52,165 nt of DNA from Acidobacteriota bacterium. GTDB taxonomy: Bacteria > Acidobacteriota > Vicinamibacteria > Vicinamibacterales > CAVVIG01. Position 1 is the first letter of the stretch; the number at the start of each line of letters is the position of its first letter. The DNA lies in assembly GCA_003222535.1 (NCBI GenBank), contig QHWJ01000344.1, positions 1-52,165 of the forward strand. The letters are read 5' to 3'. The notes under the pieces are model-generated. The model was given only the letters and a program-made list of their open reading frames with translations, made no database searches and was not told the DNA's origin. Position numbers and translations under genes: made by a program. Of the stretch, positions 5,297 to 14,432 are shown piece by piece.

Positions 5297-8064
5297 TGAA
5301 AAAACTGGCGGTTGCCGTTGCGGCGACCGTGCTTTTGAGCGCCGGCTTAGCAGCCCGTAGTACAACTCCAGCTGCATTCGGCTGGCGCTGCATCCCATCT
5401 CCACCCCACCGCGCTGAGAAACGCGCGGCGGGGACCCCGGAGTCTGGCTGCGTTGCTCCTCCCTCAAATACTCCCGGTATTCTCAGTCGTCGCGCCTTGC
5501 CAGCCGGGGCCCCCAGCGCGGCAGCCGCGCTGGGGTGGTCGACCGGGCGCATCGCCAGCCTCGATGCGACGCTGGACTTGCACCACGGACTGCTAGCCGC
5601 CGAACAGGCGGCAGAAGGCGGACGAGCGCAGTCGCCCGCCGCGCCGCCGAAAGGTGCGCTTGCAGGTCCCTCGACGAAGCTCGGGCCGGCCGCCTCGACG
5701 GCGATGTCGCCGGAATCGCAGAACCAGTTGATCGCCCAGTACTGCGCCACATGCCACAGCGAGCGCGGCAAGGCCGGCGGGCTGACGCTCGCGGGCTTCG
5801 ACACGGCGAACGTCGAGCAGCATCCCGACGTCGCGGAGAAGATGATCCGCAAGCTCCGCGCCGGCATGATGCCGCCGCCGAACGCGAAGCGGCCCGATCC
5901 TGCCGTCATCAAGTCGTTCGTCGACGCGCTGGAAACGAAGATCGACGCGGCCGCGGCACTCAATCCGAACCCGGGCTGGCGCCCGTTCCAGCGGCTCAAT
6001 CGCGCGGAATACCAGCATGCGGTGCGCGATCTGGTCGGGATCGACGTGGACGTGACCGCGTTCCTGCCGCCCGACACGATCAGCCGCGGATTCGATAACG
6101 TCGCCGACGTGCAGAGCTTCTCGCCCACGCTGATGGAGAGCTACCTGCGCGCGGCGAGCCAGATCAGCCGCCTCGCCGCCGGCGACCGCAACGCGAGCGC
6201 CACCTCGGTCACCTACAAAATCGGCCGCACCGCGTCACAGATGCGCCACGTCGACGGCGCCCCCATGGGCACGCGCGGCGGCATCTCGGTCGTCCACACA
6301 TTCCCGGCCGACGGCGACTACGTTGTCAAGATGTCGATGCACAACGAGCCGCTCGGGGGGATCTACGGCCGCACGTCGATGGCGACGCTGGACATCAAGG
6401 AGCAGGTCGAGGTGTCGATCAATGGCGAGCGCGCGGCGCTCATCGACCTCAACGTGCGGATGAGCGAGACCGATCCGAAGAACAGCCTCGAGATCAAGAC
6501 GGAGCCGATCCATATCGCCGCCGGTCCGCAGCGCCTTTCGGCGGCGTTCATTCAGCGGTTCGACGGTCCGCTCGACGATCTGCTGGTGCCGCTCGAGAAC
6601 ACGCTCGCCGACGTTAACATCACCTTCGGCGTCACGGCGCTGCCGCACATGCGGGACCTCACCATCCTCGGGCCGTCGAACGTGACGGGCGTGTCCGACA
6701 CGGTGAGCCGCCGGATGATCTTCACCTGCCGTCCAACGAGCTCGAAGGAAGAGGAGACGTGCGCCGCGGACATCATCAAGCGTCTGACCAGCCAGGCCTA
6801 TCGCGGCGGCGCGACCGCCGACGACATCCAGGACGCGATCTCGTTCTTCGATCAGGGCCGCAAGAGGGGAGACTTCGAGGACGGCATCCGCATGGCCCTC
6901 CAGTCGATCCTGGTGAGTCCGCGGTTTCTGTTCCGTCTCGAGCAGGCGCCAGCCGCGTCGAGGGCGGTGAACACGGCCGGGACCTATCGCATCGCCGACC
7001 AGGATCTCGCGTCACGCCTGTCGTTCTTCCTGTGGGGGACCGCGCCGGACGCCGAGCTCACGAAGGCGGCGGCCCTCGGCATGCTTCGTACGCCGATCGG
7101 CCTCGAGAAACAGGTGCGCCGCATGCTGACGGACCGCCGGTCGGAGGCCCTGTCCACGCGTTTCGCGGGCCAATGGCTGCGGCTGCAGGATCTCGAGAAG
7201 ATGCACCCGGACTACCTGCTCTATCCGCAATACGACGACACGCTGTCGCAGGCGATGAAGCGCGAGACGGAGCTGTTCTTCGACAGCATCGTCCGCGAGG
7301 ATCGTCCGGTGCTCGATCTGCTGACGGCCGACTACAGCTTCGTGAACGAGCGGCTGGCGAAGCACTACGCGATTCCGAACGTGACGGGCAGCCGATTCCG
7401 CCGGGTGACGCTGCCGGACTGCCGCCGCGGGCTGCTCGGCCAGGGCAGCATCCTGACGCTCACGTCGGTCGCCGACAGGACGTCGCCGGTCCAGCGGGGC
7501 AAGTGGGTGATGGAAGTGCTCCTCGGCTCGCCGCCACCGCCGCCGCCGCCGAACGTGCCGGCGCTGGACGAGGTGAAGGCGGCGATCGCGGGCAGGATGC
7601 TCTCGACGCGCGAGCGCATGGAGGAGCACCGCAAGAATCCCGCGTGCACCTCCTGCCACCGCGTGATCGATCCGCTCGGGCTCGCGCTGGAGAATTTCGA
7701 CGCGACCGGCGCGTGGCGAATCAAGGACAACGAGGTGCCGGTCGACTCTGCCGGCGACCTCTACGACGGCACCAAGATGGAAGGGCCAGCCGGCCTGCGG
7801 CAGGCGATCGTGAAGCATGCCGACCTGTTCCTGCTGAGCTTCACCGAGAACCTGATGACCTACGCCCTCGGACGTCGCGTCGAGTACACCGACATGCCGG
7901 CGATTCGCGCGATCATTCGCGATGCCGGGAGGAACAACCACCGCATGTCGTCGTTGATTCTGGGTGTCGTCACCAGCGCAGCGTTCCGGATGGCGAAGGC
8001 CGATGACCACCAATTGACGACCGACGCCGGCGAGGCGAAGCGTTCGAATTCGAGCGCACGCTAG
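5293..8064 (+). CDS. Exported cytochrome-like DUF1587/DUF1592/DUF1588/DUF1585 protein with in-frame repeat insertion
   Basis: 923 residues from ATG 5293 (ATGATGAAAAAA). The signal peptide MMKKLAVAVAATVLLSAGLAA is followed directly by about 83 residues encoded by a repetitive element (5347-5595). The conserved protein then resumes with a c-type haem motif CATCH (C151-H155), DUF1587 (WRPFQRLNRAEYQHAVRDL), a carbohydrate-binding-like middle, DUF1592 (DFEDGIRMALQSILVSPRFLFR), DUF1588 with a second haem-like motif ACTSCHR (C785), and DUF1585 at the end (ENLMTYALGRRVEYTDM). These proteins are common in Planctomycetes and Acidobacteriota and are thought to be periplasmic or surface haem proteins of unknown substrate. 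It is followed by its usual DUF1552 partner. Confidence 0.85.
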   Translation: MMKKLAVAVAATVLLSAGLAARSTTPAAFGWRCIPSPPHRAEKRAAGTPESGCVAPPSNTPGILSRRALPAGAPSAAAALGWSTGRIASLDATLDLHHGLLAAEQAAEGGRAQSPAAPPKGALAGPSTKLGPAASTAMSPESQNQLIAQYCATCHSERGKAGGLTLAGFDTANVEQHPDVAEKMIRKLRAGMMPPPNAKRPDPAVIKSFVDALETKIDAAAALNPNPGWRPFQRLNRAEYQHAVRDLVGIDVDVTAFLPPDTISRGFDNVADVQSFSPTLMESYLRAASQISRLAAGDRNASATSVTYKIGRTASQMRHVDGAPMGTRGGISVVHTFPADGDYVVKMSMHNEPLGGIYGRTSMATLDIKEQVEVSINGERAALIDLNVRMSETDPKNSLEIKTEPIHIAAGPQRLSAAFIQRFDGPLDDLLVPLENTLADVNITFGVTALPHMRDLTILGPSNVTGVSDTVSRRMIFTCRPTSSKEEETCAADIIKRLTSQAYRGGATADDIQDAISFFDQGRKRGDFEDGIRMALQSILVSPRFLFRLEQAPAASRAVNTAGTYRIADQDLASRLSFFLWGTAPDAELTKAAALGMLRTPIGLEKQVRRMLTDRRSEALSTRFAGQWLRLQDLEKMHPDYLLYPQYDDTLSQAMKRETELFFDSIVREDRPVLDLLTADYSFVNERLAKHYAIPNVTGSRFRRVTLPDCRRGLLGQGSILTLTSVADRTSPVQRGKWVMEVLLGSPPPPPPPNVPALDEVKAAIAGRMLSTRERMEEHRKNPACTSCHRVIDPLGLALENFDATGAWRIKDNEVPVDSAGDLYDGTKMEGPAGLRQAIVKHADLFLLSFTENLMTYALGRRVEYTDMPAIRAIIRDAGRNNHRMSSLILGVVTSAAFRMAKADDHQLTTDAGEAKRSNSSAR
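5347..5595 (+). repeat. TTAG-type inverted-repeat element, copy 1 (in frame in DUF1592 gene)
   Basis: 249 bp (83 codons exactly) run from TTAGCAGCCCGTAGTACAAC to CACCACGGACTGCTA. The ends are imperfect inverted repeats. Inside are the shared core GCTGCGTTGCTCCTCC plus AATACTCCCGGTATTCTC, and a GC hairpin CCCCAGCGCGGC/GCCGCGCTGGGG. The element lies directly after the signal-peptide codons and is open in the host frame, coding for Ala/Pro/Arg-rich sequence. See the copies at 15932, 33119 and 47449. Confidence 0.8.
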
Positions 8065-8093
8065 AAGCGTGTCGAAGAAATGTGAACACGCTC

Positions 8094-8133
8094 CTAGTAA
8101 CTAGTAACTAGTAACTAGTAACTAGTTACTAGT
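8094..8133. repeat. Heptanucleotide array (CTAGTAA)n
   Basis: Four exact CTAGTAA units (8094-8121) are followed by CTAGTTACTAGT. The unit contains TAG and TAA, its complement contains TAG, and the period is not a multiple of three. The array therefore places stop codons in all six frames between the DUF1592 and DUF1552 genes. Confidence 0.9.
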
Positions 8134-8186
8134 CCCTGGCAGGCCGTGGGGCAGTATTCGGGCGGGCTCCTGGAGGAGACAGGCGA

Positions 8187-9575
8187 ATGTACATTACGAA
8201 CAAGCACATGTCCCGCCGGACGGTCCTGAGGGGAATGGGCGCGACCGTGGCGATGCCGTTTCTGGAAGCGATGCTGCCGGCCCGGGCTGCATGGGCTCGC
8301 GGCGCGGCGGCGGCGGACAAGAAGGTCCGGCTGGTGGCCATCGAGATGGTGCACGGAACGGCCGGCAGCACGGCGTTCGGGATCAGGAAGAACCTGTGGG
8401 CGCCGGAAGCCGCGGGCCGCTCGTTTGATCTCGGCCCCAGCGTCCTCGGCCCGCTCGAACCCTTCCGCGAGTACGTCACGATCGTCAGCAACACCGATGT
8501 GCGGAACGCCGAGGCCTTCACGGCCCCTGAAATCGGCGGCGATCACTTCCGCTCGAGCGCGGTGTTCCTCACCCAGACACACCCGAAGCAGACGCAGGGG
8601 TCCGACCTGCACGCCGGCGTCTCGCTGGATCAAATCTTCGCGAGGAAACACGGGCAGGACACGCCGATTCCGTCGATGCAGCTCTGCATCGAGAACGTGG
8701 ACCAGGCGGGCGGCTGTTCCTACGGCTACTCGTGTGCCTACACGGACTCGATCAGCTGGGCGTCGCCGTCACAGCCGCTCCCGATGATCCGCGACCCGCG
8801 CGTCGTCTTCGATCAGTTGTTCGGCGTCGGTGCCACGCCCGCGGAGCGGAAGGATCGCCGGGCGGAAGATCGCAGCATTCTCGACTGGCTCGGAACGTCT
8901 ATCAGCCGGCTGAAGAAAGATCTCGGCGCCGCCGACCGCGCCCGTTTGAGCGATTACCTCGAGGATGTGCGCGAGATCGAGCGCCGCATCCAGAAGGTCG
9001 AGGCGTACAACAGCACCGGCGAGCAGCGCGAGCTGCCCGGCGCCCCCATCGGCGTGCCCGACTCGTTCTCCGAGCACGTCAAGCTGATGTTCGACCTGCA
9101 GGCGCTCGCCTTCGCCTCCGACATCACGCGCGTCTTCGCGTTCAAGCTGGGACGCGACGCGTCGAACCGCGTCTATCCGGACAGCGGCTTCAAGGGCGCG
9201 TTTCATTCCTCGTCTCATCATCAGGAGAAAGAGGACAAGATCCTGGAGTTCGCGAAGATCAACAAGTACCACGTCAGCCTGATTCCGTACTTCCTCGAGA
9301 AGCTGAAGAGCACGCCGGACGGCGACGGTAACCTGCTCGACAACTCGCTCGTGCTGTACGGATCGCCGATGGGCGACTCGAACATCCACAATCACAAGCG
9401 GGTGCCGCTGTTCCTGGCCGGCCACGCGGGCGGCACGATCAAGGGCAACCTGCACGTCAAGGCGGCCGACGGGACGCCGATCGCGAACGCGATGCTCACC
9501 GTGGCGCACAAGCTCGGGATCGAAGAGGTGGCAAGCTTCGGCGACAGCACGGGGGAGCTCGATCTGAACACGTAA
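8187..9575 (+). CDS. DUF1552 family exported protein (Tat signal)
   Basis: 462 residues. GGAGGAG at 8172-8178 fixes the ATG at 8187. A twin-arginine signal (SRRTVLRGMGATVAMPFLEAM) indicates folded export. The body matches DUF1552: FLTQTHPKQTQGSDLHAG, SMQLCIENVDQAGGCSYGYSCAYTD, LDWLGTSISRLKKDLGAADRARLSDYLEDVREIERRI, and a closing SLVLYGSPMGDSNIHNH. DUF1552 genes almost always follow DUF1592 genes, as here, and the two are probably co-expressed. The reaction is unknown; the fold resembles that of DUF1501/sulfatase-like proteins. Confidence 0.9.
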   Translation: MYITNKHMSRRTVLRGMGATVAMPFLEAMLPARAAWARGAAAADKKVRLVAIEMVHGTAGSTAFGIRKNLWAPEAAGRSFDLGPSVLGPLEPFREYVTIVSNTDVRNAEAFTAPEIGGDHFRSSAVFLTQTHPKQTQGSDLHAGVSLDQIFARKHGQDTPIPSMQLCIENVDQAGGCSYGYSCAYTDSISWASPSQPLPMIRDPRVVFDQLFGVGATPAERKDRRAEDRSILDWLGTSISRLKKDLGAADRARLSDYLEDVREIERRIQKVEAYNSTGEQRELPGAPIGVPDSFSEHVKLMFDLQALAFASDITRVFAFKLGRDASNRVYPDSGFKGAFHSSSHHQEKEDKILEFAKINKYHVSLIPYFLEKLKSTPDGDGNLLDNSLVLYGSPMGDSNIHNHKRVPLFLAGHAGGTIKGNLHVKAADGTPIANAMLTVAHKLGIEEVASFGDSTGELDLNT

Positions 9576-9617
9576 TTTGGAATTTGGAATTTGGAATTTG
9601 GAATTTGGAATTTGGAA
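9576..9617. repeat. Heptanucleotide array (TTTGGAA)6
   Basis: Six uninterrupted TTTGGAA units begin on the base after the TAA of the DUF1552 gene, and degenerate copies continue to about 9640. The AT-rich block stands out from its GC-rich surroundings and separates the DUF1552 and ankyrin genes. Confidence 0.9.
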
Positions 9618-9653
9618 TGCGTTTGGATTTGGAATGCGTGTAGCAAGACGATC

Positions 9654-11372
9654 ATGATGCGAAGGCTTCGACTGACCGTGCTGGGCGCGACGGTGCTGTC
9701 CGCGCTGCTCTATGCCGCGCCGGCCGCTCCGGTTGCCGATGCGGCGATGCAGGGCAACAAGGACGCGGTGCGGTTGCTCCTCAAACAGGCGGCCGACGTG
9801 AACGCCGCGCAAGGCGATGGCATGACCGCGCTCCACTGGGCGGCGATGAACGACGATGCGGAGCTCGCGCAGACGTTGCTGTATGCCGGGGCCAGCGTCA
9901 GGGCGACGACGCGTATCGGCGCCTATACGCCGCTGATCCTCGCCGCGAAGAACGGCGGCGCGGCCGTAATGGAGCCGCTGCTGAAAGCGGGCGCCGACGT
10001 GAACACGCAGACGTCGAACGGCACCACCGCGCTGATGCTTGCGGCTGCGTCCGGCAGCACGGACGCCGTGACACTCCTGATTGACCGCGGCGCGGACGTC
10101 AACGCGAAGGAGCCGGTCCGCGGATTGACCGCCGCGATGTTTGCCGCGGCGTCCAACCGTGCGCCCGTGCTCGACCTGCTCGCCAGGCGCGGAGCGGATC
10201 TGAGGGCGGCCTCGAAGGTCACCGACCTTGCGGCGCTCAGTCGCGACGAACAGGCGCTTCGCGCGTTCACGACGGGGAATCCTCCGCCGCCCGGAGAGCC
10301 GCCGGCGGGCGGCCGCAGTGGTCCGGCGTCCGGCGGTCGAGGCGCACGACCGCAGCAGGTGGCCGGTGTCGATCGGGGTTACCAGCTCAACGAGCTGGTC
10401 GCCGCCCAGGGCGGTCTCACGCCGATGCTCCTGGCGGCGCGCGAAGGTCACCGGGAATCGGTGGAGGCGCTGCTCAACGTGGGCGCGGACCTGAATCAGG
10501 TGAGCGCGGGCGACAGGACGAGCCCGCTTCTCATCGCGACGATCAACGGACACTTCGACCTCGCCAGATTCCTCCTCGACAAAGGCGCGGACCCGACGGC
10601 GACGGCCGAGAACGGCGCGACGGCGCTGTACGCGGCGCTGAACTGCGAATGGGCGCCCAAGGCGCTCTATCCGCAGCCGCGTGCGCAGATCAACCAGAAG
10701 ACGACCTACCTCGATCTGATGAGGGCGCTGCTCGACAAAGGCGCCGACCCGAACATCCGTCTGAACAAGAAGATCTGGTACTCCGGCTACAGTTTCGATC
10801 TGTCAGGCGTGGATGAAACCGGCGCGACCGCGTTCTGGCGGGCCGCGTATGCCAGCGACGTCGAGGCGATGAAGCTCCTGGTCGCCTACGGGGCGGATCC
10901 GAACATCCGGACGAAGCGAATCGCCGGGCGGCCGCGCGCGGGGGACATCGATCGCGACGTGAAAGATGTGTCCGGCCTGCCGCCGGTTGCAATCGGCGGT
11001 CCCGCCGTGACGCCGCTGCAGGCAGCCGCCGGCGCCGGCTACGGTGAAGGGTTCGCCGCGAACTCGCACCGCTTCGCGCCGGGGGGCATGCTGGCGGCGG
11101 TCAAATATCTCATCGAGGAGATGCACGCCGACGTGAACGCCTTCGATCACGAGGGCAACACCGCGCTCCATCATGCCGCCGCCCGGGGCGATGTCGAGAT
11201 GATTCAGTACCTCGTCTCGAAGGGCGCCGACGTCACGCTGGTCACTCGTGAAGGCCGGACGACCGCGGACATGGCCAACGGACCCGTGCAGCGCATCCAG
11301 CCGTTTCCCGCAGCGCTCGCGCTGCTGGAAAAGCTCGGCGCGAAGAACAACCACAAGTGCATCTCTTGCTGA
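9654..11372 (+). CDS. Secreted ankyrin-repeat protein
   Basis: 572 residues from ATG 9654. A signal peptide (MMRRLRLTVLGATVLSALLYAAPA) leads into ankyrin repeats: MTALHWAAMNDDAELAQTLL, AYTPLILAAKNGGAAVMEPLL, TTALMLAAASGSTDAVTLLI, a Pro/Gly-rich linker at about 205-235, then further repeats (LTPMLLAAREGHRESVEALL, TSPLLIATINGHFDLARFLL) and a last one near 500 (NTALHHAAARGDVEMIQYLV). It ends with a Cys pair (CISC). Ankyrin arrays bind proteins. The position behind DUF1592-DUF1552 suggests a periplasmic partner of that pair, and this three-gene order recurs in Acidobacteriota from general knowledge. A longer upstream start would lie in the 7-bp repeat array and is rejected. Confidence 0.9.
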   Translation: MMRRLRLTVLGATVLSALLYAAPAAPVADAAMQGNKDAVRLLLKQAADVNAAQGDGMTALHWAAMNDDAELAQTLLYAGASVRATTRIGAYTPLILAAKNGGAAVMEPLLKAGADVNTQTSNGTTALMLAAASGSTDAVTLLIDRGADVNAKEPVRGLTAAMFAAASNRAPVLDLLARRGADLRAASKVTDLAALSRDEQALRAFTTGNPPPPGEPPAGGRSGPASGGRGARPQQVAGVDRGYQLNELVAAQGGLTPMLLAAREGHRESVEALLNVGADLNQVSAGDRTSPLLIATINGHFDLARFLLDKGADPTATAENGATALYAALNCEWAPKALYPQPRAQINQKTTYLDLMRALLDKGADPNIRLNKKIWYSGYSFDLSGVDETGATAFWRAAYASDVEAMKLLVAYGADPNIRTKRIAGRPRAGDIDRDVKDVSGLPPVAIGGPAVTPLQAAAGAGYGEGFAANSHRFAPGGMLAAVKYLIEEMHADVNAFDHEGNTALHHAAARGDVEMIQYLVSKGADVTLVTREGRTTADMANGPVQRIQPFPAALALLEKLGAKNNHKCISC

Positions 11373-11439
11373 TCCCAATCAACGGCGGCCGAAGCTGGAC
11401 ATTACCAGAGACGCCCTTTTGACGGATTCCGTACGACCG

Positions 11440-11494
11440 ACCGACCGGTCGGTAGCTCTTTTGCCTTGACAGAGGCGCGGACCGACCGTAAGGT
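11440..11494 (+). promoter_or_regulatory. 14-bp palindrome and candidate promoter of the TonB receptor gene
   Basis: ACCGACCGGTCGGT (11440-11453) is a perfect palindrome. It lies 12 bp before a consensus TTGACA (11466-11471), and TAAGGT at 11489-11494 is a weak -10 with 17-bp spacing. A second imperfect dyad, GGACC...GGTCC, overlaps the -10. The palindrome could be the site of a repressor or activator of the receptor gene. Confidence 0.45.
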
Positions 11495-11564
11495 CCGACC
11501 AGGCCCACTCGTTCGAGTGACGGCCGAAACGATGGAATCCGCAGCCCACAACGGGGGAGCAATC

Positions 11565-14432
11565 ATGCGTCGAGTCGTGCTGTGTCTGGCGGCGCTGTGC
11601 GCCGCCGTGCTTCTGGCCCCGCGAACGAGCAGCGCTCAAGCCGCAATTGCCGGAGCGGTGAAGGATGCGACCGGCGCGGTGATGCCCGGCGTGACCGTCG
11701 AGGCGTCGAGTCCGGCGTTGATCGAAAAAACCCGAATCGCCGTCACCGACGGCGCCGGCCAATACAAGATTGTCGATCTGCCCCCGGGGATGTATCAGGT
11801 TGCGTTTACATTGGCCGGGTTCAAGAGCGTGCGTCGCGGCGGCATCGTGCTGGAAGGGACCTTCACCCCGACGGTGAATGCGGAACTCCAGGTCGGCGCG
11901 ATGGAAGAGACGCTCACCGTCACGGCCGAGTCACCGATTGTGGATGTCGTCAAGAACACGACGGAGTTCGTCGCGAACCGCGACGTGCTCGACTCGATTC
12001 CGACGCCGATCCGCAACACGCCGGCGCGCGCGCTGCTCATTCCCGGGACCACGGTGGTGTTCAACGTGCTCGGACAATACAACATGAGGGTGCACGGGTC
12101 GGACACGAGCGACCTGATGATTGCGATTGACGGCATGCGCGTGAACAACCTGTGTGGCAGCGGCCAGTTCAGCGGCTTTTACATGAACGATGCGAGCGTG
12201 CAGGAAGTCACCTACACGACCGGCGCCGAGTCGGCCGAGATGCAGGCCGGCGGCCTGCGCATCAACAGCGTCCCGAAAGACGGCGGCAATACGTTCTCGG
12301 GCTCGGTCTTTGTCTATGGCCAGGGCAGCTCGCTGCAGGCCGACAACCGGTCCGACGCCGTCAAGCCGCTGATCTCCATTGCCAAGACCGCGTACGACTA
12401 TCAGATCAATCCGTCGTTCGGCGGTCCGCTGAAGAAGGACACGCTCTGGTTTTACTTCACCTACAAATACCAGGACAACAAGTTCTACGTTCCGAGCTCG
12501 AAGTTCGCGGACGGCAGCCCGGCGTTCAGGAACGCCATGGGCAACTACAGCGGCGTGGGCCGAGTCACGTGGGCGGCCTCGAGCCGCGACAAGATCCGCG
12601 TGTACGTCGAGAAGCAGTTCAACGGCGAGTTCTACAACGGCTTCAGCACGCTCGCCACGACCTCGCCGGAGGCGTCCACCGATGCCTTTGGCAACGGCTG
12701 GGTGCCGCAAATCAAGTGGACGCGAGCCCAGTCGACCAGGCTGCTCGTCGAGGCCGGCATCTCGTACTACAACCAGCCGTACGAGCAGAACTACCGGCCG
12801 ACCGCGGGGCCGCTCGATCTCGGCCATCTGGAGTCGACGACGGGGCGGCTGACGGTCGCCGCCGGCAACACGATTCCTCCGTATAAGAGCGCGACCGAGG
12901 ACTACAGCATGATGGCGGCCGCGAGCTACGTCACCGGATCGCACGCGATCAAAGCCGGCATGACGGACGGCTGGGGCACGAATTCGAGAACGTTCACCTC
13001 GCACGCCGAGATCAACACGCTGGTCTTCGCCGGCGGCGCCCCGATCGCCGTCGCGGTCGCCAACACGCCCGCGAGCGCCGTGCAAAAGGTGAACAGCGAC
13101 CTCGGGATGTTCATCCAGGACACGTGGACGCGGAACCGCCTCACGCTCAATTACGGCGCGCGCTACGATCATTTCAACGCGGAAGTCCCGGCTGAATCAT
13201 CGGCGGCCGGCCCGTGGATTCAGGCGCGCAACTTCCCGGCGATCGAAAACGTGCCGAACTGGAACGACTGGTCCATCCGGCTCGCCGGCGCGTACGACCT
13301 GTTCGGCACCGGCAAGACGGCGCTGAAGCTGAACGCGGGCAAGTACGTCGCCTCGCAGGCCGCCGGTTACGCCGCGAACTTCAACGGGATGACCTACTCC
13401 ACGCAGACCCGCGCGTGGCTCGATGCCGACCGCAATGGATCGATCCTCGACGCGAACGGCAACATCCAGTTCAACGAAGTGATCGGCGGCACATCCAACT
13501 TCGGTCAAATCGTGAACCGCCCGGATCCGAACCTCGAGCGAGGCTACAACTGGGAGTACAGCGCCGCGGTGCAGCACGAGCTGGTTCCGCGCCTGTCGGT
13601 CACCGCCGGCTATTACCGCCGGCAGTTCTACAACCTGCAGATCCTCGACAACCAGAACGTCGCCGCGAGCGATTGGAACTCGTTCGCGATCGCGGTGCCG
13701 ACCGACACCAGACTGCCGACGTCCGGTCAGCCGCTCCCGCTCTACAGCCTGAACCCCAACAAGAACGGCGTGGCGACCGACGGTCTGTATACATTCTCGA
13801 CCGCGAATCACACGACCTACAACGGCTTCGAGGTGAGCGCGAACGCGCGATTCAACAGAGTGCTCATGTTCGGCGGCGTGACGACCGATCGCAGGGCAAC
13901 CACGTCGTGCGACGGTTCGACCAACACCAATAGCGTGCCGAACGCCACCTCAGGGACGTCGGCGCGCGACAACCCGAACGCGTTGCGGTTCTGCGACAGC
14001 ATCCCGCCGTTCCGCACGACGCTCAAGGCGTCCGGCTCCTACAACCTCCCGTATGACTTCCAGGTCAGCGGCTCGTTCACCGCGATTCCCGGCCCCGCCG
14101 TCAATGCCAACTACACCGTGACGGCCGCGATCGCGGGTCGCCCGATCATCGGCTCGACCGCAAATGCCACCACGATTGTGGTCAACCTCATCAATCCGAA
14201 CAGCGTGTTCCTCGACTATCAGAACCGGCTCGACATGCGAGTTGGCCGCACGTTTCGGTTCAACCGGACGCGCATCCAGGGTTTCGCGGACATTTTCAAC
14301 ATGTTCAATGCCGGCACCGTGCTCACCGTCAACCAGACCTACGGGTCCAACCCGGCCACCAACGCCTGGATGACGCCGACGACGATTCTCGACGGGCGGT
14401 ACGTCCGGTTCGGCATGCAGATGAGTTTTTGA
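11565..14432 (+). CDS. TonB-dependent receptor, Oar-like, with carboxypeptidase-regulatory-like N-terminal domain
   Basis: 955 residues from ATG 11565, preceded by GGGGGAG. The signal peptide is residues 1-24 (LCLAALCAAVLLAPRTSSAQ). Residues 26-110 form a CarboxypepD_reg-like beta domain (AGAVKDATGAVMPGVTVEASS...GQYKIVDLPPGMYQVAFTLAGFKSV). A plug follows (PIRNTPARALLIPGT...RVHGSDTSDLMIAIDGMRV), then a long beta barrel ending in the aromatic YVRFGMQMSF, as outer-membrane proteins do. Such proteins are abundant in Acidobacteriota and are thought to import oligomers or act as surface proteins. It follows the DUF1592 cluster but has its own promoter-like region. Confidence 0.9.
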   Translation: MRRVVLCLAALCAAVLLAPRTSSAQAAIAGAVKDATGAVMPGVTVEASSPALIEKTRIAVTDGAGQYKIVDLPPGMYQVAFTLAGFKSVRRGGIVLEGTFTPTVNAELQVGAMEETLTVTAESPIVDVVKNTTEFVANRDVLDSIPTPIRNTPARALLIPGTTVVFNVLGQYNMRVHGSDTSDLMIAIDGMRVNNLCGSGQFSGFYMNDASVQEVTYTTGAESAEMQAGGLRINSVPKDGGNTFSGSVFVYGQGSSLQADNRSDAVKPLISIAKTAYDYQINPSFGGPLKKDTLWFYFTYKYQDNKFYVPSSKFADGSPAFRNAMGNYSGVGRVTWAASSRDKIRVYVEKQFNGEFYNGFSTLATTSPEASTDAFGNGWVPQIKWTRAQSTRLLVEAGISYYNQPYEQNYRPTAGPLDLGHLESTTGRLTVAAGNTIPPYKSATEDYSMMAAASYVTGSHAIKAGMTDGWGTNSRTFTSHAEINTLVFAGGAPIAVAVANTPASAVQKVNSDLGMFIQDTWTRNRLTLNYGARYDHFNAEVPAESSAAGPWIQARNFPAIENVPNWNDWSIRLAGAYDLFGTGKTALKLNAGKYVASQAAGYAANFNGMTYSTQTRAWLDADRNGSILDANGNIQFNEVIGGTSNFGQIVNRPDPNLERGYNWEYSAAVQHELVPRLSVTAGYYRRQFYNLQILDNQNVAASDWNSFAIAVPTDTRLPTSGQPLPLYSLNPNKNGVATDGLYTFSTANHTTYNGFEVSANARFNRVLMFGGVTTDRRATTSCDGSTNTNSVPNATSGTSARDNPNALRFCDSIPPFRTTLKASGSYNLPYDFQVSGSFTAIPGPAVNANYTVTAAIAGRPIIGSTANATTIVVNLINPNSVFLDYQNRLDMRVGRTFRFNRTRIQGFADIFNMFNAGTVLTVNQTYGSNPATNAWMTPTTILDGRYVRFGMQMSF

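Noticed and set aside
8769-10553. Long minus-strand open frame of 594 codons opposite the DUF1552 and ankyrin genes
   Set aside because: It has Arg/His-rich composition typical of antisense frames in GC-rich DNA, and it crosses a 7-bp repeat array. The plus-strand genes have clear domains.
11466-11564. Earlier start of the TonB receptor at TTG 11466
   Set aside because: That TTG is part of a TTGACA -35 element. ATG 11565 has a strong ribosome site and begins the signal peptide.
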